DNA from: Datnioides undecimradiatus
Lineage: Eukaryota > Chordata > Actinopteri > Lobotiformes > Datnioididae
Length of the DNA: 64,000 bases
Direction: 5' to 3'
Assembly: GCA_008933995.1 (NCBI GenBank)
Contig: WARS01000011.1
Coordinates: 10,073,516 to 10,137,515 of the forward strand
The position numbers and the translations under genes were made by a program. Position 1 is the first letter of the stretch, and every line of letters begins with the position of its first letter. Below the pieces are notes generated by a model. That model worked only from the letters and a program-made list of their open reading frames with translations. It did no database searches and was not told where the DNA came from. Positions 48,590-59,219 of the stretch are shown one piece after another.

Positions 48590-48672
48590 GAGGGGCAGGG
48601 AGGAGAGAGGGGTGTGTCTGTGTGTTCTAGGAGGGGGCAGCGGGTGCAGGGAAAGGGGAGGGAGGACGGTGT
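48590..48672. repeat. G-rich purine tract with G-quadruplex motif
   Basis: The + strand is GGA/GGG-rich. At 48633-48658 four G runs (5, 3, 3 and 4 G) are separated by loops of four, four and three bases, meeting the usual G3+N1-7 quadruplex rule. A CTCF-like core overlaps its left edge (48627-48640). Confidence 0.7.
48627..48640 (+). promoter_or_regulatory. CTCF-like core motif overlapping a quadruplex
   Basis: CTAGGAGGGGGCAG matches 12 of 14 positions of CCASYAGRKGGCRS, including AGGGGGCAG. Overlap with a quadruplex motif is a known feature of many CTCF-bound sites, but G-rich sequence also inflates such matches. Confidence 0.3.
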
Positions 48673-49184
48673 TGAGTGAAGATAGGGAACACAGGAGCAA
48701 CCAAGAGAAAGGGAGATTTGAGAGCTTGAGTGATTTCCTGCTGCCACTGCTGTGTTCAGGCCACAAATTAATTTGATTCTGTTATGTAACTGTAATCATC
48801 ATCCTCTCTAATCACATCAGTGGCTTTGTGAGACACCCAAAATAGAGGGATTGTGGGCTGGACAGGGGGCGGGGCAAACTAAAGGGTCTGGCTGTTGTGG
48901 GCAAAGTAAATGGACTGGGGCCCAGCAGCAAGCGTCTGAAAAAGACAGACGTCGCAAAAGAAAAGGGCAAGTTGACTACACAAAAACAGAAAGGGATGCC
49001 AGTCTCCAGAAAGAAACTGATTGTATTTACATTTCTTTTCAGCGTGTTTGTCTGTAGTAAAACACATGACATTCTGCACCTTGTTCTCTGACAGTGACTT
49101 TACTCTGAGGATAACTAAATAGTGAGCTGCCATTTAGCAGAGAATAAAGAACCTCAAAGGGTTTTCTTTTTGTGACAGTTGCAT

Positions 49185-49460
49185 TAACTCTCGTGTCTAT
49201 ATGTTAATTCTACAGCTACAGCCAGTGGCAAAGTAAGTAGCTTAGCTTAGCATTAAAACTGGAAACAGGAGGAAACCGCTAGCCTGGCTCTATCCAAAGG
49301 TGCCAGCACCTCCAAAGCTCATTACCTCACAAGTTGTCTCATTGGTTTAATCTGTGCTTAAGTGTAAAAAATGACAAGTGGTCACTGTTTTTTTTTAAAC
49401 TGAATGGTTATATGTGCCGCAGTAATCTGTTGCTGGTGGGAAGATTCTTTTTAATCTAGT
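49185..49460. repeat. dispersed percomorph repeat (CTAGCCTGGCTCT-type)
   Basis: The ordered phrases CTACAGCCAG, AGCTTAGCTTAGCAT, ACTGGAAACAGG, CTAGCCTGGCTCTATCC, CACCTCCAAAGCTCA and TTATATGTGCC match, from memory, a very common non-autonomous dispersed repeat of spiny-rayed fishes. This copy has several substitutions and short indels and no coding capacity. The family name and true boundaries are not known to me. This is the best taxonomic clue in the window. Confidence 0.8.
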
Positions 49461-49479
49461 CTCTTAGTCTACAAAAACA

Positions 49480-51940
49480 AACAAACAAAAAAAAAAAACA
49501 GCTGCTAACGTCTGGCTTTTGTCATCAATGTGAGACCATACAATTGGCTTTCAAATTCACATATAATGACTAATCATGGGTGTACAGTCTTTGGTAATAA
49601 CAGGTGATTTCGTACTGGCACGACAGTGATATTGCCATATTACTAGCTTTTGTAAGTCTCTTTTTACGGCTCAGTCCCGACATTGGTCACAGCAAAGCCA
49701 TATACTGCCAATGCCAAGGAATCAAACACCTATTATAAGTGTTTAGTATTTACTAAAAAACTGAATATACGCACAAGTTTTGGTGAAAAAGGGTATAAGT
49801 AGCTAGCTGACTGTGTGATGTAGCTACATATGATATTAAGATGTAACATGTCAATCAGGAAAGGCACAGTTGTAGATAACATTAATAACGTCCATCTTAA
49901 AATAAGCTGACTTTCCAGAGAGCCAGCATGCCCATGATCACTGGCTTGCTGCCCTTGATCTAGTTCATTTATATGGAAAATCATCAATGTTATTAAGTGC
50001 CCGAGTGCATTTACTGCTATGACATGAAAAGATGTCTCTGCCTGAAAGTCTGTCTATACAGTGAAAATGCCTTGTCCTTGTATTACAGTGACTAAACTGC
50101 ACAGGACATCCCCAAACTTACATGACTCTGTGTATTTAAATGAAACAAACAAAAAAAACGTTTCAGAAAATAAATAACTGCAAAGAAGCACACATATTTG
50201 AATGCATGGTGTGTTAAAATCATTTTCTCTGTTACACTGAAGACATTATGTTGTACTTCCATAGTGGAAAAATCGACAGGTTGTAAGCCAGATGTATCAA
50301 GTCAGGCCGTGCTTTGCTGGAGAGAACAGAAAGCACTGAGCCATGACTTTGTATTATCAAAGAAATATTTCCTGGCCGGCACTGGATGGGCTTATGATAG
50401 ACCGCTGTTCCTTCATTTTCCAGAGTGGACAGATGCCAACCCACATGACTATGTCTGTCGAAAAGAGTGTGATGTACATTGTCTTTCAGCTGACTGGCTG
50501 TGACTCCTGGGACCCAAGTTGTTCCAGATGGGTCAAAGGTTAACTGATTTGGTGAGGCTTGTCTCCAGGGGTCTGATTGGGAAGCCGAAGGCCCCCGTGA
50601 GTGTCCTCTGTAAAGTGCAGTCCTGTGTCACATACTGACACTCATGTTTGCCTTGAGTACCACTGGGTCCTCTGCCGTGTCCTGAAAAAAACAAACCTGC
50701 TGTCTGTGGGAAAAAAAAAAAAAAACCCTCACCATGTCTAGTCCTTTGTTCTCAACCTGAGCTGGATGAATACAGTCGTGGTGAAAATACAAGTGGGATG
50801 CAGCATCAACAGAGGTGTCTTGCTTCCTGTATCTATTGATTCTTTGTGATTGTAGCCTGTTTTTTTATTTAGTCACCGGAACTTGGATGACAGCCTTCAT
50901 CCAGACTCAGGATACAGACGACCATGCTTTGTACCTTGTTAGTGCGCGGTTATGTGACAAATGCACATGGTCCACGCGGCTTTTGCTTTGCATCAGAACT
51001 GCCTGTTTGTGTGTCATGTGTTTGTTGTTGCAGAAGGGCAGGAGGCTTGCGGTGTGCCTTCTCCCCTCCAGCTGAAACCTGTCAGTCCCCCTGGGGAGCT
51101 GGGCCCAGGTTTACAGGACAGCTGAGGCAGCCCTGACAGCCCGGCTCATCTCGTTTGGAGCAAGGCATGCCGCTTTGCCGCTTGCTGCCTGGACAGGATT
51201 TGTTCCCTTCCTGCCACTTTACATCCACAAGCTCTACATTTAATTAGAATCACTTGTCATGTCTCGTATATCACCTGGGCCTCTTGGTGTCAGCTGTCAG
51301 CCAAAGAAATGCGATAGTTATTCATTGCTCTGCGGAAGTGTAACAGCAAGGTCACAGGACAGAATGCACCTTGAGCTAACTGTACTTAATGTTCATGTGT
51401 GGCTGCACAGCATGTGTGGTGTCAGACGGAACAGGTTTTTCAAATTAAGCTCTTATTTTGCATCCTCCACAAACGAGACTATTAGATTATGTATTACATT
51501 ACAGCAAACCACATGGCAAATTGATAGAGTCCAGCTCAAGTGCAAAGCTAATGGTAGTCGATGGGTGGGCACTGTAGGGTTGAGTGGACTTTTAGAGGCT
51601 ATTAGTGGCCTTAGTGGGTATTGGCTCGTCGTGTGGTTTGGACTATCTGAGTTTCCTTTCTGTGGAGCTGGACGAAGCCCAGAAAAGTGGTGAGGTAACC
51701 AGGCAACCATGCAGCTCCAGGGGCATGCAAGCATTGCTTACATGCTGCGCTAAGACAATGCATACATGATGGTTGCAATAACCCCTGACCTGTGTTCACA
51801 TCTGTGTGGCGCTTTGCATTTTTAACTACTCACCAGAGATGTCTGCTCGTTGGACAGTCACCTGCCTCTGTCTGGTGTCTGCGCCGGCAGCACCAAGTAC
51901 CATGTTTGTTTTCGCTTTGATCACGTTGTCCCTGTCACTT
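49480..51940. other. non-coding segment, no gene seen
   Basis: It contains A-rich runs at about 49482-49499 and 50711-50725. A 144-codon + frame (51259-51693) and a 101-codon frame (50198-50503) have no recognisable domain, no flanking splice logic and no codon pattern that I can distinguish from background. Confidence 0.68.
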
Positions 51941-51952
51941 TAAATGCCGATG

Positions 51953-52028
51953 TTTTTTTTTTTTTCTTGTCCCCCTCTCGTTCTCTGTCTCCATCTCTGT
52001 CTGTCTGTCTCTCTCACTCTCTCCCTGC
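51953..52028. repeat. T-run plus (TCTG/TC)n pyrimidine tract
   Basis: A 13-base T run is followed by CT- and TCTG-type units on the + strand. It is followed by CTATAACAG (AG at 52034-52035), so the tract could serve as a cryptic acceptor, but no donor follows nearby. Confidence 0.88.
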
Positions 52029-52151
52029 TATAACAGCCTGGTTATATAACTCCCTTTTCTTTCTCTGACATCCCAGAGCTCTTGCAGTCAGCTGACAGCA
52101 CCCAAATGTCTGCTGGTAAACACACTGCTTTCTGTCTTTTCTCTCTCCTGA

Positions 52152-52172
52152 TTTTTTTTTTTTTTTTTTTTT
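52152..52172. repeat. T21 homopolymer
   Basis: The longest homopolymer in the window, inside a pyrimidine-rich stretch. Without target-site duplications or a recognisable body upstream it is not assigned to a retroposon. Confidence 0.93.
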
Positions 52173-52697
52173 ACTTCCTCTTCACCCCTCCTACTCCCTA
52201 CTCCTCAGCGATTAGGGATTGATTCTCTCCTCTGTCCCTCTGCCTCTTCTTCCATTGGTTGGGCTCCATATCCCCAGGCCAGTTTCCACATATTAGCACC
52301 CGAGGCCAGGGGAGGCGGGCAGATACGCATTGCCTGCCATGGCCCATGGATCCTGCAAGCCAGTGAAAAATGAGCTTTGGAGAGGCAATAAATTGCATCC
52401 AATTTAGAGATGAAGGCAGAAATAAATTTCTCTTTTCTGAAGTCTGAAGAAAGGGAAAAAGCCCCCAGATAATTTCTGTTCCATCTTTTTTATGTGAAAA
52501 TTTCTTTGAAATATCCTTTTTGTGTTGTTTGAATTCATGAAATAATTATATATCTCCACTATAGATTGCCTTTTTATGTTTCAGCAGGTTATGAAAATGA
52601 TCAGTCTTGTCTTCACTGACGTGTTTTGCATCTCGCTTGAAATGCATTTGAGTCAGAGGAAACATTCTGAAAAGATACATTTATCAGACATGATTTG

Positions 52698-52726
52698 GCG
52701 TGTGCGCGCGCACACACACACACACA
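52698..52726. repeat. alternating purine-pyrimidine tract, Z-DNA prone
   Basis: GCGTGTGCGCGCG followed by CACACA units gives 29 bases of unbroken purine-pyrimidine alternation with a GC-only centre. This is the most favourable Z-DNA sequence in the window, more so than the longer CA/GT arrays because of the CG steps. Confidence 0.8.
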
Positions 52727-52729
52727 GAG

Positions 52730-53960
52730 CTCCCCCCTCCCCATTTCTCATCATTGCATTATCCTAAATGAACTGTCCAAGAGGCTTAGGCTCTCTCAGC
52801 TCTGTGCTGCAGAAGTCTGGGAGAATGAGAGAGTGTGTGAGATAGTCTCAGAAATGATGAAAGGAAGTGTCTAGTAATGACCACATCAACTTTCTACCTC
52901 TCCTGTTCACTGCCTGCTCCCCAAATGTTCTGCGAAGCCTCCATCACTCCTTCATGGCACCTCCGTAAATGGCTCCTGAAGTAATGGAGAACTTAGCAAA
53001 AAACACTTCAGCCTGTAAAGCTTGCATCAACAGTATAAACCAATGGAGAGCCTATCACTCGTTTCCCCTGTGGTGATGTGTAAGCCTCCTATTAGTCTCT
53101 GAAGCCCAAACTCCGGGCTGAGATGTTTCCCTTTGTGTTCAGGTAGAGAGAGTGTTGTGTGCCAGTGCTTTCCTGTGTATTACGCGGCCTGCCAAAAAAA
53201 CAGTGGAAGAGACATGAGGGGGATACACTCTGGAGAATTGCATCCCATTCTGTTTTTCTTTTCTCTTTTTTTTCTCCAAGAGATGTTTCGTCTCAGTTAA
53301 AAGGCTATGTTTCTCAACACCATTTCAATGTGCTGACACCCCAACTGTGAGGTGTTGAAATTGGCAAAAAACATTGTCAGCGCACGGTGTTGTGGTGCCA
53401 GTGAACTCCAAAAGTACAACATGAAAGGGGTGATTTTGTGTATGTTAGAGTGTATTTACTGACAACATCACCATGCTGTTACTCATCACTGACTTCACCC
53501 TAGGAGATGAATAATGTGCAAATGGGCAAACATTCTTTGTTTGCTGTACACTCTGACAGTATTTACTTTGGATCACATAGTAATGTTTTGTTTTGCAGCC
53601 AAATAAGCTCAAATGGATTTACAGTGCTAAGCTCTAGATTGTTTGTTCACTCTGTTAGATTGTATTATTTTAACACTTTCTGTGATCACTAATGGATGAT
53701 GGCGATACGTGCTATGTGAAAATAGCATTATAAGGAAATACACAATTGCACTTGCAGATAGCTTCATCCGAGGTTTTGCGCAGCATGTATTTTAAGTTGC
53801 ATTATGTCAACAGTTTTGCTGTCTTGAGGCTGATGCTGCAATGTACCACTCGCTTGTGCTGCTCATCTAAGCAGGCAGTTAGCTAAGCTCAGCTGATTAA
53901 TAAATAACCATGCCATGGTCTTGGATCAGTGCACCTCTAATGTGCTCAGACTCTCTGCCT
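52730..53960. other. non-coding segment, no gene seen
   Basis: Mixed-composition sequence with short frames only. No repeat, RNA gene or splice pair was found. Confidence 0.72.
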
Positions 53961-53964
53961 TGTT

Positions 53965-54400
53965 CCTGTTGCGTCTATATTCCGCTTGGCTTCGTAAATG
54001 CAAAGGAGGGGTGGGGTCTTTCTACTGTCTATCAGCGTGTCGTAGGGGCGTCTCAGCATGTAGTCATCAAAGCCCGCTGTGGCATGCGCTCCCCTCATAC
54101 TGCCGTATTTGTCTCTCCACATGGCCAAACGCAATTGGACGTGAGCTTCCCGTAGCTCAGAACCCCCACCCTACCAACCCCCCTGCTGTCGTCCCCTCCC
54201 TTTGCTTGTGTAAATTATGTAAGTGCAGGGGAAGCAGCGGTGATGAGGCATACAGTAGTGGCATTTCACTTACCAGGGTTGTGAGCAGCACATGTGAGCC
54301 TACTAGCCCGCCTGGCATGCCTAGCATGGTCTGCCCCGCCGCATCAGCTACACCAAATGCATTTTTAACTGGGGTTTCCAGAGCAGCCCGGCTAGACACG
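53965..54400. other. CpG-denser patch
   Basis: CpG dinucleotides are noticeably more frequent here than in flanking DNA (around 20 in 435 bases by eye), and the patch overlaps two opposed open frames, the longest + frame of the window (167 codons, 53915-54418) and the minus exon candidate at 54274-54391. It could be an exon neighbourhood, a small unmethylated regulatory site, or chance. It is too short and mixed to call a CpG-island promoter. Confidence 0.35.
54274..54391 (-). other. candidate minus-strand internal coding exon
   Basis: Minus-strand CCCATGTCTTCCCCGTGTCTAG (AG at 54393-54392) is followed by 118 bases, then CTG|GTAAGT (GT at 54273-54272). Only one frame is open. It reads as a small hydrophobic and Gly-rich peptide beginning RAALETPVKNAFG and ending VLLTTL at a complete codon (phase 0). 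The composition looks protein-like, but I cannot name a family. Entry requires one base to complete the first codon, so an upstream exon should end after two codon bases. The exon candidate at 48223-48348 would continue it in frame. Confidence 0.27.
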
Positions 54401-54429
54401 GGGAAGACATGGGGTTAGTGGGTTCAGCT

Positions 54430-55740
54430 CACTGACTGTTCTCTAGTTAGGGGCTGACATCTCTAAATGTGCTGTCTGTGTATTGTGTAGCCATGCAGGG
54501 GAATTTCTCCCTGCACAGCTCAGACGATGCTCCGGCACTGTGTTCAGCCCTTCTCATAAAATAACAATAGAGTGGCACTTTAAAACGCAGACCTCACAGA
54601 AGACAAGCAGTCGGCTCCAAAAATGGCACACTAGCAAGACAGATGGACTTTTATACTAAAGCTTTCTATGCGTGTTTTGTATTCGTTATGGATTATTTGA
54701 TATTTAATTGGAACATTTTAATATCCTACTCCTATCAAGCAGCATACACCATACTGTTAGATATGTGTTCTTATGGTTCTTTTTGATTATGTCCTCCAAA
54801 TATCCTGCTTGTTCTTGAAAGCCTGTCTTTTGGGCAAAGAACTCTCTGTATGTAACTATACTGAGAATAAAGCGCATATTCCATCTATGTATTTATTAAT
54901 CTCACTCTCATTCATACACACACATACATACAGGAGCAAAGCCAAACATAAACTGAGAGAAGATGAAACAGTTAACTTATTAATCTGTTATTAAGGTGAA
55001 ATTATTATTTGAATGACAATTATTAGAATGATAGAAAATGTCATTTTTAATGGTTTCAGCTTCTCAGTGCGAGACAGGATTCATTTTTTTTATTTTTTTA
55101 TCTTACTTTAAAACAATCAAATACCTTTTATTGTCAGTGTGTTTGTCAGACAAAAATAAGAAAGGTGAAAGATAATTTGACATTTTTAGTCAAACTATTG
55201 ATCAATGAATTAATCAATGAAAACACTTGTTAGTTGCACACATCACATGTTACACTGTATTTAAATAACTCACCTGCCCTGTCATCATCCTCCCATTTGA
55301 CATTAAACATTCAGGCTCAGTAACATGCGGCTCATCTCCTCCTGCTCCTTGTTGGTGGAACCTCTACCTGTGATGTACCACAACAGGTGCCACTCACCTG
55401 TCCGATATGGTTGCCAAGAAACAACAGGTTCCCTAACGTATGTAGCCTGACCTGAATTACTCCTGAATCTACCTCACCTGCATAATGGCCAGTCTTAACA
55501 GATGCTCTGTTGTTGCTCTGTAGATTGAATATGAGATAAATGTCATCTTTGTCTTTCTGATCATCCACACGGTCTGTGAATTGCTATAAGTAAGTGTGTC
55601 CCATCTGCCAGGCAGAAATCAATAGGCGCTCTTCACGCCGCGCTGAGTTTGTCTGGCTTCTGAGGAATAATTAAAGAGCCAGTGTGCTGCACACAACCAT
55701 GATGACTAATGCTGTTTAAGGAATGCCTCTCTTACACAAA
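54430..55740. other. non-coding segment, no gene seen
   Basis: AT-rich DNA. A degenerate X-box-like GTTGCCAAGAAAC lies at 55410-55422. A weak splice pair (TGCTCTGTAG at 55514-55523 and TAA|GTAAGT at 55591) bounds a 67-base segment and is treated as a pseudo-exon. Nothing else was seen. Confidence 0.68.
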
Positions 55741-55754
55741 TCAATAGTTCATAT

Positions 55755-55808
55755 TTCTCCCTCCTCCTTTCCCTCTTTCACACTCTCTCCCTCCTTCTCC
55801 TCTCTTGC

Positions 55809-55847
<39 letters not shown>
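55755..55847. repeat. pyrimidine tract followed by (TG)16
   Basis: Sixty bases of C/T-rich sequence run directly into a pure TG array (55815-55847). Compound low complexity. Confidence 0.94.
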
Positions 55848-55849
<2 letters not shown>

Positions 55850-56610
55850 ATCAAGGCAGACAAAGTTCTCCTTTGTGCTTGTAGGTCAGTGTGTCACTGT
55901 GCCATGGCCATGATGCTTACGCATTTTGACAACCTCTGAGTAAAGAAAAAAACAAAAAACAAAGTAACCCTCCAAAAGCAAGACAGATGCAGTAGATTCA
56001 GTTGTTACTGAGTGGTTATTGTAACTCTGTTTCTCTTTCTGTCTGTGGCCCTTATTAACCCTTCAGGTCAAGGCCAGAAACAGAAGAACATGCATCTGTT
56101 TAGGCTGCTTGTTGAGATCTCTGCCCCACCCCCCCGAACCCCCTAACAATAGAGAGGCAGAATAAATATGTGTGAAATAATGCATGGTTATGAGTGAGCA
56201 CCATGCACACCTTTCCACCATATTAGGTTTCCATAATTGAATAAAACATGGAAGTGCTCTGAACATCCCCTCAGAGGGAAATGGCAGTCACTAAAGCATA
56301 GAAGCCAACTCAATAAAGAATTGCAAATGAATAAGTGATGAGAAGCAAACGAAGTGTGGTATATGAGAACAAGGGAGTGATTTACTCTAAAACAATATTT
56401 GAAACAGCAGGTGAATGAGGGGCAATAATTACACTGTAAAAGGAGGGTGGTTTTGAAGTGGTCGGCCTCACATGAATTACTGCTGGGCTTTGAGTCGGGT
56501 CTGTTATTTTAAACTGTCCCTTTTTGAACTAGACAGAATATAGACTCAATTCATATGCAAACATGACCAGAGAAACGTCTCTGTCAACCGTATTTTTAGT
56601 TGCAGACACT

Positions 56611-56661
56611 GTACACACACATAAACACACACACACAGACACACACACACCCATATATATA
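56611..56661. repeat. (CA)n followed by (TA)n
   Basis: CA-rich tract with TA and GA interruptions, ending in ATATATATA. Confidence 0.92.
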
Positions 56662-56699
56662 CAGGAAAGGAGTGAGGGAGACAGAGAAAAGCTGGGAAA

Positions 56700-57960
56700 G
56701 GAGGTACACTGTGAAATATCCTGAAGGTCCTTGGCAGCATTAGAGAAAGGCCTGGGAGGTTAGGAAACATCAAATCAATGCATTGTAATGTGAATTGACT
56801 GCTGACTTTGATCATCTGCCTTGGGAGTGCTTTAGCATTGAGTGCTGTCACACTGGCTGGGTTAAGCAAATATGGCATGGGCTGAAATGGAGAGAGATGG
56901 GGAGGAAGAGACAGGTTAGACTGGGAGTGAGAAAAAAGGGATATGTGATGCCTGGCTATCATCAGAGAGTAATGGGCACATTAAAATTCAATGTCCGCTT
57001 GGTAAATGGCATACTGTAGATGTTATGCATAGTTAAATTGATTCATAATTGCACATAGTGAATATATATATATATTAATGACATGAAGTAGGTGTTGGTC
57101 CTCTTCTGTTGCCTCTAAGTGCTGCTGTGTGTTTCTTTCTTTTTAAACTGTAGTGGTTACAAAAAAAGTGATTTCAGCCCAAACTCAAGTGTATTGCTGG
57201 ACAGACAGCTGATACCCTCCTCTCAACTCCCTCCAAAATGATGGGTCAGCCCTGCTTAGTGTCAAAAGCTGCTGATATCCGAGCTCTCAGAGTGGAAATG
57301 CCCTTAAGCCTTTCTCCCATAATGGAGTGGCCAGTCTAATCTTGCCCTCTCTGGGTGAGAGCAGGTAAGGAAGAGAGTTTTTACCACAACACTCTGACCC
57401 TTGCTTTGGTGCTATACTGTCCAGATTACAGAGCAGTGCAAAAGTGGCATCATCGCCCTTTTTGCTCTGTCCCTCAGCTGCACCCTCCAGCATCCTCCGG
57501 AGTATGTCCTGCTTACATAAGACACGCAGTGGGAGGTTTTTTGTTTTGGTCTTAAAGCCTTGTTTATCTCTCTGCTGTTTAATAGTCATATTTCAGATTA
57601 AAATCTGCTACTGTGACTAAAGGAAAATAGTTAAAATTAGCTGTTTACCAAAACAAATCATCATCAGAAGCACAGGCAAACTGAGAAAGATGGACAGGGA
57701 GCGCTCAGATGGAGTGCTTAACAGAAAAAAACAACACAGTGCAGTTATGTCACTGTGACCAGAAAAAAAAAAGAGAGGGAGGGCCGATATGGTACGGGAA
57801 GAGAGGAGAGATTCCTTGAGTCAAGCCAGAGCAGCAAAGAAAAGCCCAAAACCTCTTGTCACTGTATGAAAAGAATAGCAAGACGACCCGTAGGTACTGG
57901 GCTGCTAGGTGCATCTCCTAACAAGCTGACTGTTCAAAGGCTTTTTAGTGCTCTAGAGAA
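56700..57960. other. non-coding segment, no established gene
   Basis: It contains an AT array at 57061-57076. The 100-codon minus frame at 57287-57589 has a somewhat protein-like C-terminal half (from about 57486 downwards, after an AAGCAG acceptor-like site), but no donor, family or context supports it. A CAG|GTAAGG junction at 57364/57365 (+) lacks a good pyrimidine tract. Confidence 0.6.
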
Positions 57961-57979
57961 CATGAAAGGCATGTTTAAA

Positions 57980-58150
57980 AATTTAAAAGCCCGATCTGTT
58001 CCAGTGCTATGGAGCGGCAGAGGGAAGCAGATTTTTACGTCGCCATAATTCCCTAGTTGCTTGCTTTGTAAATTAATTAAGATGTTTATGACAGCTGCTT
58101 GCACCTAATGGAATGCTTATAGACTATGCTATTAATTATTACTGCTGGCC
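57980..58150. promoter_or_regulatory. candidate conserved non-coding element (homeodomain, MEIS, E-box)
   Basis: Palindromic TTAATTAA (58073-58080), a MEIS/TGIF TGACAG (58089-58094) overlapping an E-box CAGCTG (58092-58097), and ATTAATTATT (58131-58140) all occur within 68 bases of non-repetitive DNA. The motif set and texture are characteristic of developmental enhancers, and I rate this among the strongest blocks in the window. Confidence 0.4.
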
Positions 58151-58396
58151 ACGGCTGCAAGCTTTCATATCGCTGTGAATGTATGGCTGTGGCTACAGTG
58201 TGGAAGTGCTCCCAGCCTCAGCCTCAGACCCCTCTTGACTTGGTGATTGCATTTACTGTCAGTGAGCTGTCTGTACATATGTTGTGGATATCTGTTGTGG
58301 GTCCACTTGCGTATTGCGTATGCTCTTCATACCATGGGTCTGACTGTCTACACCACAGTGTTGACAGTTGCATAAAAAAACAATGTAATGTAGATT

Positions 58397-58413
58397 AAAA
58401 AAAAAAAAAAAAA
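58397..58413. repeat. A17 homopolymer
   Basis: An A run with CAACA following. No retroposon body or target-site duplication is evident. Confidence 0.9.
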
Positions 58414-58540
58414 CAACATTTATTTGAATGGAGATTATTGCACAAAGCCTTGCTGAACACCACAGGGAAGGTTAGAACTGCCTTTGTTATAGGCCGGCAT
58501 TGTGATTGCTGCTACTGATTGGATGTTTCCCTTGTGTAAA

Positions 58541-58554
58541 GTGCCCTCTGTCTG
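58541..58554 (-). promoter_or_regulatory. CTCF-like core motif, reverse orientation
   Basis: The minus-strand reading CAGACAGAGGGCAC has an intact CAGAGGGCAC centre but only 11 of 14 core positions. A second reverse-type match (59196-59209, CCGTCAGGTGGCGT, 11 of 14) lies 650 bases on. Confidence 0.2.
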
Positions 58555-59054
58555 TCCTCTCTGTAACCTGGCTTGGCTGTAGGATGTGTTATCTTGCTGT
58601 GCCTTCTGGACAAATGCCCTCTTTTTATCGTGTAACATTAGAAGTGTATATTAGGATTGTCATCTTCCTACTTGATACACTTACAGTCCTTCCTGTTACC
58701 TTGTCCAGTTGTTAGCGTAGGGCAATGGTATCATGAACTGTAGCTGACCTCATGAGCCTGGAGGAAGTTCAGTGGTTTGCTCCCTGCCGTTAACTTGGCT
58801 CTGGAGTGGAGAGTTGTTATGTTTTCAGTAAGAAAGCATAAACAACTCAACTGCTGTTCCTGTGAGTGTGCAAACGCTGGTATGGCTAATTATAGTTCCT
58901 CTTTTATATGACTTCACTAAAAGTTCTTCCGCTGACATTGTTATGCAATGGCATAAGAATAACCCTATCGACAGCAGGAAGCTTTGTAGCAGCGAGATAG
59001 AGTAGGCAGATATTTTAGATATTAAATCATTCATTTGAAATGGGTCAAGGCATC

Positions 59055-59215
59055 AGTGATGAAAAGTATGTAGTATTATGTGCATTTACTGAAGTATGAG
59101 GACCATTCTCACATTCTTATACCACTAGATGAGTCATATTTGACAGTCATAGTTACAAGTTACTTTGCTGATTAAGAACATGCATCAATAAAATGACGCC
59201 ACCTGACGGTATTTA
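59055..59215. repeat. decayed fish dispersed repeat (CATTTACTCAAGTAC-type)
   Basis: Phrases such as GTGCATTTACTGAAGTA, CACTAGATGAGTCATATTTG and AGTTACTTTGCTGATTAAGA line up, from memory, with a very abundant teleost repeat containing TACATTTACTCAAGTACTG and a TTGACAG...AGTTACT segment. The copy is degenerate with gaps, so it is an old insertion. The family name is not known to me. Confidence 0.55.
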
Positions 59216-59219
59216 TGAA

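Noticed and set aside
51259-51693. 144-codon + frame
   Set aside because: No family resemblance and no supporting splice sites.
53915-54418. 167-codon + frame, the longest in the window
   Set aside because: Cysteine- and serine-rich random-looking translation, no domain, and no flanking splice logic on this strand. Several frames over 100 codons are expected by chance in 64 kb.
55524-55590. 67-base segment between TGCTCTGTAG and GTAAGT
   Set aside because: One frame is open but ends in a stop at the last codon, and the donor is preceded by TAA; best treated as a pseudo-exon.
57350-57372. CAG|GTAAGG junction as another recursive splice site
   Set aside because: The upstream sequence GGGTGAGAG is purine-rich, so the acceptor half is not credible.
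57287-57589. 100-codon minus frame with protein-like C-terminal half
   Set aside because: No family recognised, no donor or convincing acceptor, and composition alone is not evidence.
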